NCBI RefSeq assembly: GCF_031454155.1
Contig: NZ_JAVDQG010000001.1
Location: forward strand, 62,001 to 126,000
Direction of reading: 5' to 3'
Source of the DNA: Desmospora profundinema
GTDB lineage: Bacteria; Bacillota; Bacilli; Thermoactinomycetales; DSM-45169
Length of the DNA stretch: 64,000 bases
Shown here: positions 45,033 through 53,332 of the stretch, in pieces
Layout of the letters: the number at the start of each line of letters is the position of its first letter
Position numbering within the stretch: the first letter of the stretch is position 1
Notes under the pieces: generated by a model
What the model saw: the letters and a program-made list of their open reading frames with translations, nothing else
What the model was told of the DNA's origin: nothing
Database searches by the model: none
Program-made: the position numbers and the translations under genes

Positions 45033-46367
45033 TTACCATTCCACTTCGCCAAACAGTTCGTCTCCTGATTGGATTTCCTTCTGGATGAGATACAGCTCCC
45101 GCATGCAATGTTGGAATTCCGCTTCGTTTCTGCCGTCCCAGCATTGAGCGAGCAGGTAGAGGACGCGGTAGGTTTTTTTCTTGTATCCGTACTTGCGGGA
45201 GAGGGATAAGGCTTGGCGATAACTTTGAATGGCCTGTTCCATCCGGCCGTGGGATTTATAGAAATTCCCCTGGATCATGAGGGCATTGATGAGGCGGGGA
45301 GCGTCGTCGCAGTGTTCTCCGGTGCGAATTGCTTTTTGGATCATGGCGTAAGCTTCTTCCTGCTTGTCCTGTTGCATCAGCAAGATGCTCAACCGGGAAT
45401 ATGTATTGGTAAAGCTGGTTTCATCCGTTGACAGTTTTCCTTCGCATAAAAGGGCGGTTTTGAAGCTCTCTTCGGCCTTGAACCACTCCTGCCGATCCAT
45501 ATGGATGCTGCCGATGGCGGTCCAAAAGGTAAACATGGAGAAATGGTTGTGGTTACGCCGTGCGATTTCTTCTCCTTTATAAGCAAATTGAAGTGCTTCG
45601 TCCAACATCTTGGAACGACGGGAAAGCTCGGAACGAAGCCAATAAAAGGTTAAAATGACCTGGAGCTCGTCGGTTTCTCCGAGGGAATCCCAGTGCTCTT
45701 GCACCACGCGCAAACTTTCTGCGAATCGCCCCAGCCGTTCCAGGTAGAGGGCGTGATTACAGTGTAAGAGGTACCAAACCGGCTGATGGGGAGTGACGGA
45801 ATGATAGGACCGAATCCCATTTTCCGTATGGCGCAGTGCGTCATCCAGCTCATTTCGCCCATAGGCGCACACCCCCAGCTGCAAGTGACACCGGGCTTCC
45901 ATGTTACTGCTTTCGGAAGCGTACTGAGCTAAGTGGAGGGCTTTTTGATAGGCGCGTTCAGCCCGTCTCAGATTATTCTGTTTGAAATGACAACGTCCTT
46001 TCAAATATTGCACCTCCGATGAGAAGGGATGCTTGTCTTCCAGCTCCAACCCGTTCAAAAGAGGAAGTGCCTCGTTTACTTCACCGAACTCCAGACGGGA
46101 ACGTACCAGACGCAGCTGGATCCAGAGGTCTTTCAATTGTTCTTGTTCATCCATCATCAAACTAGGCAATTGATCGGCTTGAATCTCCAGCTTCTCCAGT
46201 AGATAATAGGCTTTGTCCTTGCTGACGTGGGGAACCCCTCGTTCAATATTGCTGATGGTGGCGGGAGAAATGTTGTCATCCGCCAAGTCCTCCAATCGCA
46301 ACCCTCGCTCTTTGCGCACTTTTCGGATTATTTCGCCTAATTCATGGATCTCCAGCGTTTTCACCAT
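45033..46367 (-). CDS. HTH-TPR transcriptional regulator (RRNPP-type)
   Basis: 444 residues. The N-terminal 65 form an XRE-type helix-turn-helix (LGEIIRKVRKERGLRLEDLA, ISPATISNIERGV). The rest is a series of tetratricopeptide-like repeats, for example KGRCHFKQNNLRRAERAYQKA, AIGSIHMDRQEWFKAEESF and QGNFYKSHGRMEQAIQSYRQA. This layout is that of PlcR/Rap/Rgg/AimR-type regulators that bind short secreted peptides in the TPR groove. The expected cognate propeptide gene is usually adjacent; a 28-codon ORF starts divergently at 46435 but lacks a signal-peptide pattern. DNA targets and ligand unknown. Confidence 0.83.
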   Translation of the reverse strand: MVKTLEIHELGEIIRKVRKERGLRLEDLADDNISPATISNIERGVPHVSKDKAYYLLEKLEIQADQLPSLMMDEQEQLKDLWIQLRLVRSRLEFGEVNEALPLLNGLELEDKHPFSSEVQYLKGRCHFKQNNLRRAERAYQKALHLAQYASESSNMEARCHLQLGVCAYGRNELDDALRHTENGIRSYHSVTPHQPVWYLLHCNHALYLERLGRFAESLRVVQEHWDSLGETDELQVILTFYWLRSELSRRSKMLDEALQFAYKGEEIARRNHNHFSMFTFWTAIGSIHMDRQEWFKAEESFKTALLCEGKLSTDETSFTNTYSRLSILLMQQDKQEEAYAMIQKAIRTGEHCDDAPRLINALMIQGNFYKSHGRMEQAIQSYRQALSLSRKYGYKKKTYRVLYLLAQCWDGRNEAEFQHCMRELYLIQKEIQSGDELFGEVEW

Positions 46368-46434
46368 ACTCCCGCCTTTCCAAGCAGTCGTTCTTCCATA
46401 TATTCTATCTTATCTAACGGTATCTGGAAATAGG

Positions 46435-46521
46435 ATGAATCGCAATAAGGTGATGGATATGGTTTTTGCAAACCAGTTCAAGCCATCTTGCATACCCTGC
46501 AACAACCTCGTTAAAGGGTGA
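46435..46521 (+). CDS. Possible 28-residue peptide with CxxC
   Basis: ATG 46435 to TGA 46521, divergent from the HTH-TPR gene. The product contains PSCIPCNN. A GGAAATAGG directly precedes the ATG, too close to be an ideal ribosome site. Its stop lies 7 bases before the next ATG, so it may be a coupled leader. It does not look like a typical secreted signal propeptide. Confidence 0.25.
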   Translation: MNRNKVMDMVFANQFKPSCIPCNNLVKG

Positions 46522-46528
46522 TGCGAAC

Positions 46529-46771
46529 ATGGTCAAAAAAAAGAAACGGAACAAAAGTGAACAACCTAAACAAAAATCGAATCGTCGAAAGCGAATCAAA
46601 GAGAGCGACCTGTATGAAAGCCGGGTGGTGGCTCCCCTGCGTAGCCAGTTGCGCCGAGCTCAGCAAGGAGGTCATCTCCAGGTGGTGGATGAGATCTGGG
46701 GAAAACTGCAGGATGCACAGAAACACCATCGAATTCTGATCGCTCGGGGTACATTTGTAGAACGTCCGTAG
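46529..46771 (+). CDS. Small, very basic protein of unknown function
   Basis: 80 residues from ATG 46529, 8 bases after AAAGGGTG. The first 25 residues are almost all Lys, Arg, Asn and Gln (MVKKKKRNKSEQPKQKSNRR), followed by a helical segment with VVAPLRSQLRRAQQGGHLQ and a C-terminus with KLQDAQKHHRIL. It could bind nucleic acid by charge; I do not recognise the family. Placed between a divergent regulator and the ComJ gene, which has its own promoter. Confidence 0.55.
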   Translation: MVKKKKRNKSEQPKQKSNRRKRIKESDLYESRVVAPLRSQLRRAQQGGHLQVVDEIWGKLQDAQKHHRILIARGTFVERP

Positions 46772-46812
46772 TAGAAAGAGAGGATCTGCTGATTTTTTAA
46801 CAGGAACTTGAT

Positions 46813-46841
46813 TTGACCCTTTGGTTCCGGTTGGCTACGAT
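46813..46841 (+). promoter_or_regulatory. Promoter of the ComJ-family gene
   Basis: TTGACC (46813-46818), 17-base spacer, TACGAT (46836-46841). It lies inside the longest open frame and so supports the later start at GTG 46888. Confidence 0.6.
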
Positions 46842-46887
46842 GGGGTCAAAGCGGGCGAAAATCCGTCCGGATAAAGGGGTTGACGCA

Positions 46888-47382
46888 GTGTATCGAGACT
46901 GGAGCATTCAGGAAATCACCATCTCTTACTCGCAATTGGCGGTGTTCAACACGAAGGTCAAGCACCCCTTTCCCGATTGGAAACGGGATCATGTGGGACA
47001 AGGATTCGCCTGGATGGATGGATCCGTATCTTTTGGCACTCTGTCCGACTCCACCTGTGAAGTGTTGGTACGAACGGCAGATGAAGTGGAGGAGAACACG
47101 GATGCCATCCGTTCTATTGTAGTCCCCTTTTCCGTTCGGGATGAAACGGTAAGTGTGGCCAGTGTGATGTCGGTGGAGCTTCGGTATGAAGTTCCACGGG
47201 ATCGTTACGAATTGGTATTCCACGCGATTCCGTTGGAGGGGGTATCCGACAGTGGCTTGTACCGAGTTCGGTATGAATTGGTCTTTGTACGGAGCGATTC
47301 CCCCCAAGCCCGGATTTTGAAGCAGGATACGGAGCTGTTTCCCCCCGATCCTCTGGTGATGGAAGCGGAACCGGCGGTATAA
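46888..47382 (+). CDS. comJ: ComJ (Nin) family protein, competence nuclease inhibitor-like
   Basis: 164 residues from GTG 46888, 8 bases after AAAGGGG. The sequence follows the Bacillus ComJ/Nin pattern: WSIQEITISYSQLAVFN, PDWKRDHVGQGFAWMDGSVSFGT, IVVPFSVRDETVSVASVMS, and PRDRYELVFHAIPLE. In B. subtilis this protein inhibits the membrane nuclease NucA that cuts incoming DNA during transformation, and is encoded with nucA. No nucA is present next to it here. Its C-terminal ~30 residues extend beyond the Bacillus protein and are low in pattern. Function as inhibitor is by family only. Confidence 0.75.
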   Translation: MYRDWSIQEITISYSQLAVFNTKVKHPFPDWKRDHVGQGFAWMDGSVSFGTLSDSTCEVLVRTADEVEENTDAIRSIVVPFSVRDETVSVASVMSVELRYEVPRDRYELVFHAIPLEGVSDSGLYRVRYELVFVRSDSPQARILKQDTELFPPDPLVMEAEPAV

Positions 47383-47541
47383 GCACGTATTACGTGTACG
47401 TTTCGCTTTAGGGCCAGGATCTGGGGGTCTTCGTTATCGTTGCAAAAAACACCGCATATCGAGAACATCCTAGTCCTTTCATCAGCCTGGGGTTTTAATC
47501 TCGATTTGGTAACCCATACTGGGGTGGAGCGAGCAGAAAGG

Positions 47542-47748
47542 ATGATACTTTTGGGTTACTGGATTGTGGAGCTGTCCAACGGGCAGCCGGCGCTGATTAC
47601 GGATGACCTTTCCATCACTCCGGATTCCATTTTGGCCGGGGCGGGACCGGGTAGTGATTACGGGGAACAGGAGAAGCTTTTGGATGAAATCCTCTCAGGA
47701 ATATCCAACAATGTTTTTGGAGACTGGAATGACTTTCTGACTGGATAA
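47542..47748 (+). CDS. Hypothetical acidic protein, 68 residues
   Basis: The start is uncertain: ATG 47542 follows AGAAAGG without spacing, and the frame is open from TTG 47440. The clearest part is LGYWIVELSNGQPALITDD and the C-terminus LDEILSGISNNVFGDWNDF. A terminator follows the stop by 6 bases. No family recognised. Confidence 0.45.
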   Translation: MILLGYWIVELSNGQPALITDDLSITPDSILAGAGPGSDYGEQEKLLDEILSGISNNVFGDWNDFLTG

Positions 47749-47753
47749 TAAAA

Positions 47754-47784
47754 ATCGCTTCCCTTTTTAACAGGGGAGCTTTTT
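47754..47784 (+). terminator. Terminator
   Basis: GCTTCCC, loop, GGGGAGC (with a G-U pair), then TTTTTG. Confidence 0.7.
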
Positions 47785-47861
47785 GTTTGAAGGATCACTT
47801 TGCGATTGTCCGCCAGACCAGCTTGCGTTGCAATGCTCGGTGGTCCACCTAAGGGGTGCGA

Positions 47862-48065
47862 TCATTCGCATGATGTGTCATATAAAATATAATCGGTGTT
47901 GTAAGGGTAAGTATCCAAGGTCATGACGCTCGTGATCGAACGGACCGGTGAAAGCCGGTCGATTTTGTTTCTGATGATTCCTTTCATTTGTTCTTTACCC
48001 ATATCATTAATGTTTTTATGCTGGCACTCCATTAAAACAAATGGACTATATGCATAATCCTTCAT
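47862..48065 (-). CDS. Possible hypothetical protein or remnant, 67 residues
   Basis: ATG 48065 to a stop at 47862. The product (MKDYAYSPFVLMECQHKNIN, then QMKGIIRNKIDRLSPVRS) has the mixed composition of a folded protein, and the frame stays open upstream of the ATG through FLANIELY, suggesting either an earlier non-ATG start or the 3' part of a broken gene. No family recognised and no good ribosome site. Confidence 0.3.
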   Translation of the reverse strand: MKDYAYSPFVLMECQHKNINDMGKEQMKGIIRNKIDRLSPVRSITSVMTLDTYPYNTDYILYDTSCE

Positions 48066-48150
48066 GTATAACTCAATATTGGCAAGAAACTCCCTCCCTT
48101 GGACCCTCGTTAACTAAAGATGAGGTTTATTATAAGAGAGGAGGGAAAGT

Positions 48151-48942
48151 GTGAAACTATATTGGAAAAAAGCTGTTGCGGGTTTTGCTCTGGCGGGAAT
48201 GCTTGCCTTCACAAGCTTCGCCGGGCATGCCGATGCAGCCTCTAAGGAACAACCGAGGGGGGTGGAGTGTTGGCTCTCCCAATCCTTTTTCGATATTCAT
48301 ACCCAATGGATTCAACTGGAGGACAGCCAATGGGCCACCCTGTTGAAGAAGCTCCAACAGCTAGAGGAGAAGGAAACAGAAACCGCGAAACCGGACCAGT
48401 CCGAGAAGAAAGCCGAAAAAAAGGAAGAGGAGCCCAAACAGGCGGAACAGCCTTCTCGTAACGCCGATTCCCCGTCGAACGCCGGATCCGGAGGGCAACC
48501 CTCTTCCGGCCAAGGTAACGGCGGCGGATCTTCCGCCGAATCCCGAAATCCCGGCATCCAGTCCATCGAGATGGAAGTGGTGAACCTGGTCAACCAGGAG
48601 CGGGAGAAACGAGGGCTGAAGCCGCTCAAGGCTGATACTAAGCTCTCTCAGGTGGCGCGGGATAAGTCGCAGGACATGATTGACAACAACTACTTTTCCC
48701 ACGATTCTCCCCGGTATGGATCCCCCTTCGACATGATGAAGGCATACGGGATCTCCTACCGTACTGCCGCTGAAAACATCGCGGCCGGCCAATCTACCGC
48801 CAAACAGGTGATGGACGGCTGGATGAACAGTGACGGTCATCGGGCAAACATCTTAAACCCCAACCTGGATACCATCGGCGTGGGATATGCCAAAGGTGGC
48901 TCCTACGGTCATTATTGGACCCAGATGTTTATTCAACGATAA
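48151..48942 (+). CDS. Secreted CAP/SCP-domain protein (YkwD-like)
   Basis: 263 residues from GTG 48151 after AGAGGAGGG. A signal peptide is clear (MKLYWKKAVAGFALAGMLAF, then an AHA-like cleavage region GHADAA). Residues ~70-135 form a low-complexity linker rich in E, K, Q, then S, G, N, likely a spacer in or through the cell wall. The C-terminal ~125 residues are the CAP domain: EMEVVNLVNQEREKRGL, MIDNNYFSHDSPRYGSPFDM, TAAENIAAGQ, WMNSDGHRANILNPNLDTIG. Such proteins occur on spores or in the medium; activity unknown. The linker has no sortase motif. Ends in a terminator. Confidence 0.9.
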   Translation: MKLYWKKAVAGFALAGMLAFTSFAGHADAASKEQPRGVECWLSQSFFDIHTQWIQLEDSQWATLLKKLQQLEEKETETAKPDQSEKKAEKKEEEPKQAEQPSRNADSPSNAGSGGQPSSGQGNGGGSSAESRNPGIQSIEMEVVNLVNQEREKRGLKPLKADTKLSQVARDKSQDMIDNNYFSHDSPRYGSPFDMMKAYGISYRTAAENIAAGQSTAKQVMDGWMNSDGHRANILNPNLDTIGVGYAKGGSYGHYWTQMFIQR

Positions 48943-48955
48943 AGACGACCCATTA

Positions 48956-48983
48956 CCCTCCCGGGAATCCGGGAGGGTTTTCT
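48956..48983 (+). terminator. Terminator of the CAP-domain gene
   Basis: CCCTCCCGG, loop GAAT, CCGGGAGGG, then TTTTCTT. Confidence 0.92.
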
Positions 48984-49018
48984 TATAGAGGAAGTGGAAA
49001 TAAGATGGAAGTGCACAT

Positions 49019-49034
49019 ATTGGTATAGACAACT
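49019..49034. promoter_or_regulatory. dre-like NagR operator upstream of nagA
   Basis: ATTGGTATAGACAACT, close to the dre sites bound by NagR (YvoA) of Bacillus and DasR of Streptomyces (core TGGTCTAGACCA). It lies about 110 bases before nagA. NagR is encoded at the end of the same gene group. Confidence 0.65.
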
Positions 49035-49141
49035 AGACGTTTGAAGGATAGACTGTTATCATAAGTTTCTTTGAGTGGAACTTTTAATCGATTCTCATCG
49101 GGTAAGATTAGGAAAGGGAGAGAGTTCGGGGAGGGAGTCAG

Positions 49142-50344
49142 ATGGATCGGGGAGACGGGTTGATACTGACACAGACCGGTGTGGTAACGGAGGATGGGGT
49201 GATTGAAAATGGTTACATACGGGTTGAGGGGGGCAAAATCGTTTCCTATGGTGAAATGGCGGATTCCGTTGCGAACCAGTCGGGGAATGTGATCCCCTTA
49301 CATCCGAATTGCCGGGTACTGCCGGGTATGATTGATATTCACATACACGGCGCGGATGGCGCCGACACCATGGATGCCACTTTCAAATCGATGGAACGGA
49401 TCGCAAAGGTGTTGCCTCGTGAAGGAACCACCTCTTTTTTGGCTACGACCATCACCCAATCGCCGGAAGCCTTAAACCGGACGTTGTCCGTTGTGAGTGA
49501 GTGGATTGGGGAAGGACCCGTGTCGGGTGGAGCGGAGTGTTTGGGAATCCACTTGGAAGGCCCCTTTCTGTCCCCTCGGCGTGCAGGGGCGCAGCCCCTT
49601 GAACACATCCGGCCACCCAGCACGGATCAATTCCGGCGGTGGCAGACTCTTTGCAACGGCCATATCCGGCTCGTTACCCTCGCTCCGGAAGAGCCTGGAG
49701 GCTTGGAATTAATCCGCTACCTGAAGAACACAGGGGTGGTTGCTTCGATCGGACATTCGGATGCCACTTACGCCCAGGTGGTGGAAGCCGTGCAAGCAGG
49801 GGCTACTCATGTTACCCATCTGTACAACGGCATGCGTGGATTTCATCATCGGGAGCCGGGTGTGGTGGGAGCGGCCTGGTTGCGCAAGGAGCTTCTTGTT
49901 GAGGTGATCGCCGATGGGGTTCATTCCACAGATGACTCACTTCGGTTGGCATACAACCAAATCGGGTCTGAGCGGATGATTTTAATTACCGATGCGATGC
50001 GGGCCAAGTGCCTCCAAGAGGGGGTTTATGATTTGGGGGGGCAGAGGGTGACAGTAAAAGGAAGAGAAGCACGCCTGGCTGACGGGACATTAGCCGGCAG
50101 CATTTTGCGCCTGGCGGATGGAGTGAATCGAATGAGGCGAGTGGCCGGCTGCGGATGGGAAGACCTGATTCGCATGACGGCGGCTAATCCCGCCCGCGCC
50201 TTGGGTGTAGATGACCGGAAAGGGACGATTGCTGTGGGAAAGGATGCGGATCTGGTGGTTTGGGGACCGGAGGGAGAGATTACTCTCACGTTATGTCGGG
50301 GACAGATTACTTACAGGAAAGGGAGGGGGAACGGATGCGCCTGA
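49142..50344 (+). CDS. nagA: N-acetylglucosamine-6-phosphate deacetylase
   Basis: 400 residues from ATG 49142, after GGGGAGGGAG. Amidohydrolase metal motifs: GMIDIHIHGADG, LEGPFLSPRRAGA, SIGHSDATYAQ, THLYNGMRGFHHREPG, EVIADGVHSTDDS and ITDAMRAK. The reaction gives glucosamine 6-phosphate and acetate in the cytoplasm. It overlaps nagB by 10 bases. Expression is likely repressed by NagR through the upstream dre-like site and relieved by amino-sugar phosphates. Confidence 0.96.
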   Translation: MDRGDGLILTQTGVVTEDGVIENGYIRVEGGKIVSYGEMADSVANQSGNVIPLHPNCRVLPGMIDIHIHGADGADTMDATFKSMERIAKVLPREGTTSFLATTITQSPEALNRTLSVVSEWIGEGPVSGGAECLGIHLEGPFLSPRRAGAQPLEHIRPPSTDQFRRWQTLCNGHIRLVTLAPEEPGGLELIRYLKNTGVVASIGHSDATYAQVVEAVQAGATHVTHLYNGMRGFHHREPGVVGAAWLRKELLVEVIADGVHSTDDSLRLAYNQIGSERMILITDAMRAKCLQEGVYDLGGQRVTVKGREARLADGTLAGSILRLADGVNRMRRVAGCGWEDLIRMTAANPARALGVDDRKGTIAVGKDADLVVWGPEGEITLTLCRGQITYRKGRGNGCA

Positions 50345-51090
50345 TCCGGGTACGTGATTACGATGCGTTGTGTGAAACGGTTGTCGCAAAAATCCTGGAC
50401 CGGGTCCAAAGCGGAAGCAGGGTCAATCTGGGGCTGGCCACCGGTTCCACTCCCAGGGGAATTTACTCTCGATTGGTGGAGGATGCCCGGGTAAACGGTA
50501 CTTCTTACCGACGGGTGCACACGTTTAATTTGGATGAATATGTGGGCTTGTCCCCTAAGGCCCCTGAAAGTTACCATCATTACATGGAAGAAGCGTTATT
50601 TCGCCATGTAGATTTTCCGCGAGGCGGGACCCACCTTCCGGATGGCACCACCGCCAATCTTGAAGAGGAATGCCGAAAGTACGAAGCGGCGATCCAGGCG
50701 GCGGGCGGGATCGATCTGCAATTATTGGGGATTGGAGTGAACGGACATATCGGCTTTAACGAGCCGGGAACCTCTTTTTCATCCCGTACCCATGTGGTGA
50801 CGCTGGCGGAGTCCACCCGTCGGGCCAACCGGCGTTTTTTCGATCATCCTCATAATGTACCGAAAAGGGCGATCACGATGGGGGTCGCAACTATTATGGA
50901 TAGCCGGGAAATTTTTTTAATGGCAAGTGGGAGCGATAAAGCGGAAATCGTGGCCCGGCTGTTGAATGAAGAGGTATCCGAGTCTCTGCCCGCTTCGGTT
51001 CTGAAGCGGCATCCCCAAGCCACAATGATAGCCGAAGAGACGGCATTGGCCGGACTATCAGCGGTGGGAACGGAGGGGAAACATGCTTGA
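50335..51090 (+). CDS. nagB: Glucosamine-6-phosphate deaminase
   Basis: 251 residues from ATG 50335, inside the end of nagA, with AAAGGGAGGGGG as ribosome site. Family motifs: LGLATGSTPRGIYSRLVED, FNLDEYVGLSP, LLGIGVNGHIGFNEPGTSF and KRAITMGVATIMDS. It makes fructose 6-phosphate and ammonia. It overlaps the next gene by 8 bases, so the three genes are translationally coupled. Confidence 0.96.
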   Translation: MRLIRVRDYDALCETVVAKILDRVQSGSRVNLGLATGSTPRGIYSRLVEDARVNGTSYRRVHTFNLDEYVGLSPKAPESYHHYMEEALFRHVDFPRGGTHLPDGTTANLEEECRKYEAAIQAAGGIDLQLLGIGVNGHIGFNEPGTSFSSRTHVVTLAESTRRANRRFFDHPHNVPKRAITMGVATIMDSREIFLMASGSDKAEIVARLLNEEVSESLPASVLKRHPQATMIAEETALAGLSAVGTEGKHA

Positions 51091-51823
51091 CCGTTTTTTT
51101 GACTGCGTACAGGGAAAATTGAGGGAAGTGAAGGAAAACGAGCGGGATCCCATGGTGGAAGCGGGAGAAGTGATCGCCGACTGTGTCGCGGTCGGTGGTA
51201 TTGTCCATCTCTTTGGATGTGGTCACTCCCACTTGCTGGCGGCGGAAGCTTTTTACCGGGCGGGAGGGTTGGCTCCGGTTCATCCCATCTTTGTGGAAGA
51301 TCTCATGCTGCATCGGGGAGCCCTTCGCTCCTCCCGTCTGGAGCGTGAAGATGGATTGGCGGCCGAATTGATGAAAGATGTGAAGATCGAACAGCAAGAC
51401 GTGATGATCGTCATCTCCACTTCTGGAATCAATCCGGTGCCGATCGAGGTGGCCCGGATTGCGAAGGATCGGGGGGCACGGGTGATCGGTCTTACCTCCC
51501 GTGTATACTCGTCCCGAGTTTCAACCCGCCACAAAGAGGCGCTTCGTTTACTGGATGTGGTGGATCTAGTGCTGGATAATCATGTGGATGAGGGGGATGC
51601 CATGCTGGGGGTTGAAGGGATCCCTGTCCGATTCGGACCCAGCTCCACCATTGTGGGTGCGTGCATCTTACATGGTGTATTCGCTCATGCGATCCAACTC
51701 CTCTTGGAACGAGGAACGGTCCCTCCCCTGTTTCAAAGCGGTAATCTGCCGGGAAGCGAGGAAGGCAATCAGCGTCTGATCCAACGCTATGCCGACCGCA
51801 TCCCGCTCTTGTTGGATCGGTAA
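51083..51823 (+). CDS. SIS-domain sugar phosphate-binding protein
   Basis: 246 residues from ATG 51083. A SIS domain of the UPF0309 type: GGIVHLFGCGHSHLLAAEAF, DVMIVISTSGINPVPIEVA, DRGARVIGLTS, FGPSSTIVGACILHG. Such domains bind phospho-sugars as isomerases, etherases or regulators. Third in the nag operon, it probably handles a related amino-sugar phosphate such as an N-acetylmuramate derivative; no catalytic role is proven. The stop lies within a hairpin TTGGATC / GATCCAA. The IS605 remnant begins about 100 bases further. Confidence 0.85.
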   Translation: MLDRFFDCVQGKLREVKENERDPMVEAGEVIADCVAVGGIVHLFGCGHSHLLAAEAFYRAGGLAPVHPIFVEDLMLHRGALRSSRLEREDGLAAELMKDVKIEQQDVMIVISTSGINPVPIEVARIAKDRGARVIGLTSRVYSSRVSTRHKEALRLLDVVDLVLDNHVDEGDAMLGVEGIPVRFGPSSTIVGACILHGVFAHAIQLLLERGTVPPLFQSGNLPGSEEGNQRLIQRYADRIPLLLDR

Positions 51824-51927
51824 GATCCAACCGAAAAAGGGGAATGCTGAGTCTGAGGAGAGAATTCCACTCGGAAAACGACTCGCCATTCTTTTAGGTG
51901 ATTGGCATGGAGCAGGGAAATTGGTAG

Positions 51928-52221
51928 ATTATAGATATGGTGAAAAACCGTCCCCTGGCCAAAAAGATTGCGGATGCCGCTTGGCTACAGTTGATCGACT
52001 TTACCACTTACAAGGCAGAATGGGCTGGTAAGGAAGTGAAGTTGGTTGATCCTCACAACACGTCCCAGGATTGTTCGCAATGTGGTCGGATCGTGAAGAA
52101 AGACCTCAATGACCGGGTTCACTCTTGTCGCTGTGGCTACAGAGTGGATCGGGATCTCAACGGGGCGCGAAACATTCTTCATCGAGCCATCGGCTTCGTA
52201 CCGGAAAATAAGGTTAACTAG
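51928..52221 (+). pseudogene. tnpB: TnpB (IS200/IS605 OrfB) C-terminal remnant
   Basis: About 97 codons of the C-terminal part of a TnpB RNA-guided nuclease: MVKNRPLAKKIADAAWLQL, YKAEWAGKEVKLVDPHNTS, the zinc ribbon CSQCGR with a later CRCG, and DRDLNGARNIL holding the last RuvC aspartate. The first ~250 residues, including the first two RuvC acidic residues, are missing, and an in-frame stop lies at 51925. It cannot be an active nuclease. It sits between the third nag gene and nagR. Confidence 0.85.
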
Positions 52222-52383
52222 TGCCCCTTCTACCAATATCGATCGTGTTTACGTGGAGGGAGGCTTGGTTTTCCGGCGGAGTCGACTCTGCCACGCATGG
52301 AGCGAAGACGGAAAACCAAGCCGACCGACTTGTCCGCGTAAAGGCCAAGAAAAACAGATCGAAGTTACCTGAAGGGGCACTAG
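52218..52383. mobile_element. MITE-like element with terminal inverted repeats
   Basis: CTAGTGCCCCTTC at 52218-52230 is repeated inverted at 52371-52383. Both ends carry CTAG, which may be the target duplication. Inside is a perfect 14-bp stem GGCTTGGTTTTCCG / CGGAAAACCAAGCC (52262-52275, 52309-52322). There is no ORF. It is inserted at the stop codon of the TnpB remnant, between the coding end and the probable right end of that element. Confidence 0.7.
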
Positions 52384-52527
52384 CTTGAAATCGAACGTTT
52401 TTAGGCTCGGGCGGAGCCTTCGGGAGAGGGTAGCGGGTTGCCGCACCCCATGTCTGACTCCCTGACCGGCCAGGCGCTGCCGCTGAGTAAGGGACCTGTT
52501 GGAAAAGTCGTGGTTAGCAGGAGTCAA
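52384..52527 (+). mobile_element. Right-end region of the TnpB element, probable guide-RNA scaffold remnant
   Basis: The GC-rich, highly foldable stretch (GGCTCGGGCGGAGCC, then GCGGGTTGCCGC) follows the TnpB remnant, as reRNA/omegaRNA scaffolds do, and ends in GAGTCAA, like the TCAA ends of related IS605 elements. The scaffold is now separated from its tnpB by the MITE-like insertion. Boundary is my estimate. Confidence 0.5.
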
Positions 52528-52582
52528 GTGTATATCTCGCAAATGTCCGGTACGGATACCATGAAAAGTGGGTGGAAGCATC

Positions 52583-53332
52583 ATGAATACCAAGATGATG
52601 GGCCGCGTATCCAAGCAAAGCCCGATTCCATTATATTATCAGCTGAAAGAAATCCTCCAGGCGATGATCGACAATGAAGAGTTTAAACCGGGCGACGCTT
52701 TTCCACCGGAACGGGAACTGTGCGAGATCCACGGAATCAGCCGCATGACCGCCCGCAAAGCGGTGATGGCGCTGGTAAACGAAGGCGTGTTGTATCGGGA
52801 ACAGGGAAAAGGAACGTATGTCGCCAAGCCGAAACCGAAACATTTATTGACCAAACTGCGGGGTTTTACGGATGAAATGGAGGAGAAGGGGCTGACGGTG
52901 GATACGTCGATTCTCTCTTTTGAAACGGTGGAAGCCACCTTAAATCTCCGCAAAAACCTAAAGATGAAGGAACACCAGGATCGAGCGGTCGAGATCAAAC
53001 GACTCCGCATGGTGGATGGTGCTCCGTTCGCTCTGGAGACGGTATGGCTGAATCAGGCGATGGTGCCGGGTCTCTCCCGGGAGTGGCTGGAGGGAGGATC
53101 CCTTTATACGGTATTAAAACAACAATACCGTTACCAACCCAGTTATGCCCGTCAAACCATCGAACCGATTCAGTTAAATGAGTTTGAGAGCGGCTTATTG
53201 GGGCTGGAGCCTGATTCCCTAGCACTGCTGTTTAGGCGGACCACCTTTTTGGAAAACGAGGAGATCATGGAGTACACCAAGTGCATTTATCGAAGTGATC
53301 AATACAAATACGAAGTGATCCTGCAACCGTGA
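52583..53332 (+). CDS. nagR: GntR/HutC-family repressor of amino-sugar catabolism
   Basis: 249 residues from ATG 52583 (GGTGG 7 bases before). N-terminal winged helix: SPIPLYYQLKEILQAMIDNE, FPPERELCEIHGISRMTARK, EGVLYREQGKGTYVA. The C-terminal UTRA-type ligand domain follows (LTKLRGFTDEMEEKGLTVDT, FALETVWLNQ, LLFRRTTFLEN, and YKYEVILQP at the end), matching NagR/YvoA, which binds glucosamine-6-P or N-acetylglucosamine-6-P. It belongs to the nag operon but is now separated from the SIS gene by the IS605 remnant, so it may need its own promoter. Confidence 0.92.
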   Translation: MNTKMMGRVSKQSPIPLYYQLKEILQAMIDNEEFKPGDAFPPERELCEIHGISRMTARKAVMALVNEGVLYREQGKGTYVAKPKPKHLLTKLRGFTDEMEEKGLTVDTSILSFETVEATLNLRKNLKMKEHQDRAVEIKRLRMVDGAPFALETVWLNQAMVPGLSREWLEGGSLYTVLKQQYRYQPSYARQTIEPIQLNEFESGLLGLEPDSLALLFRRTTFLENEEIMEYTKCIYRSDQYKYEVILQP

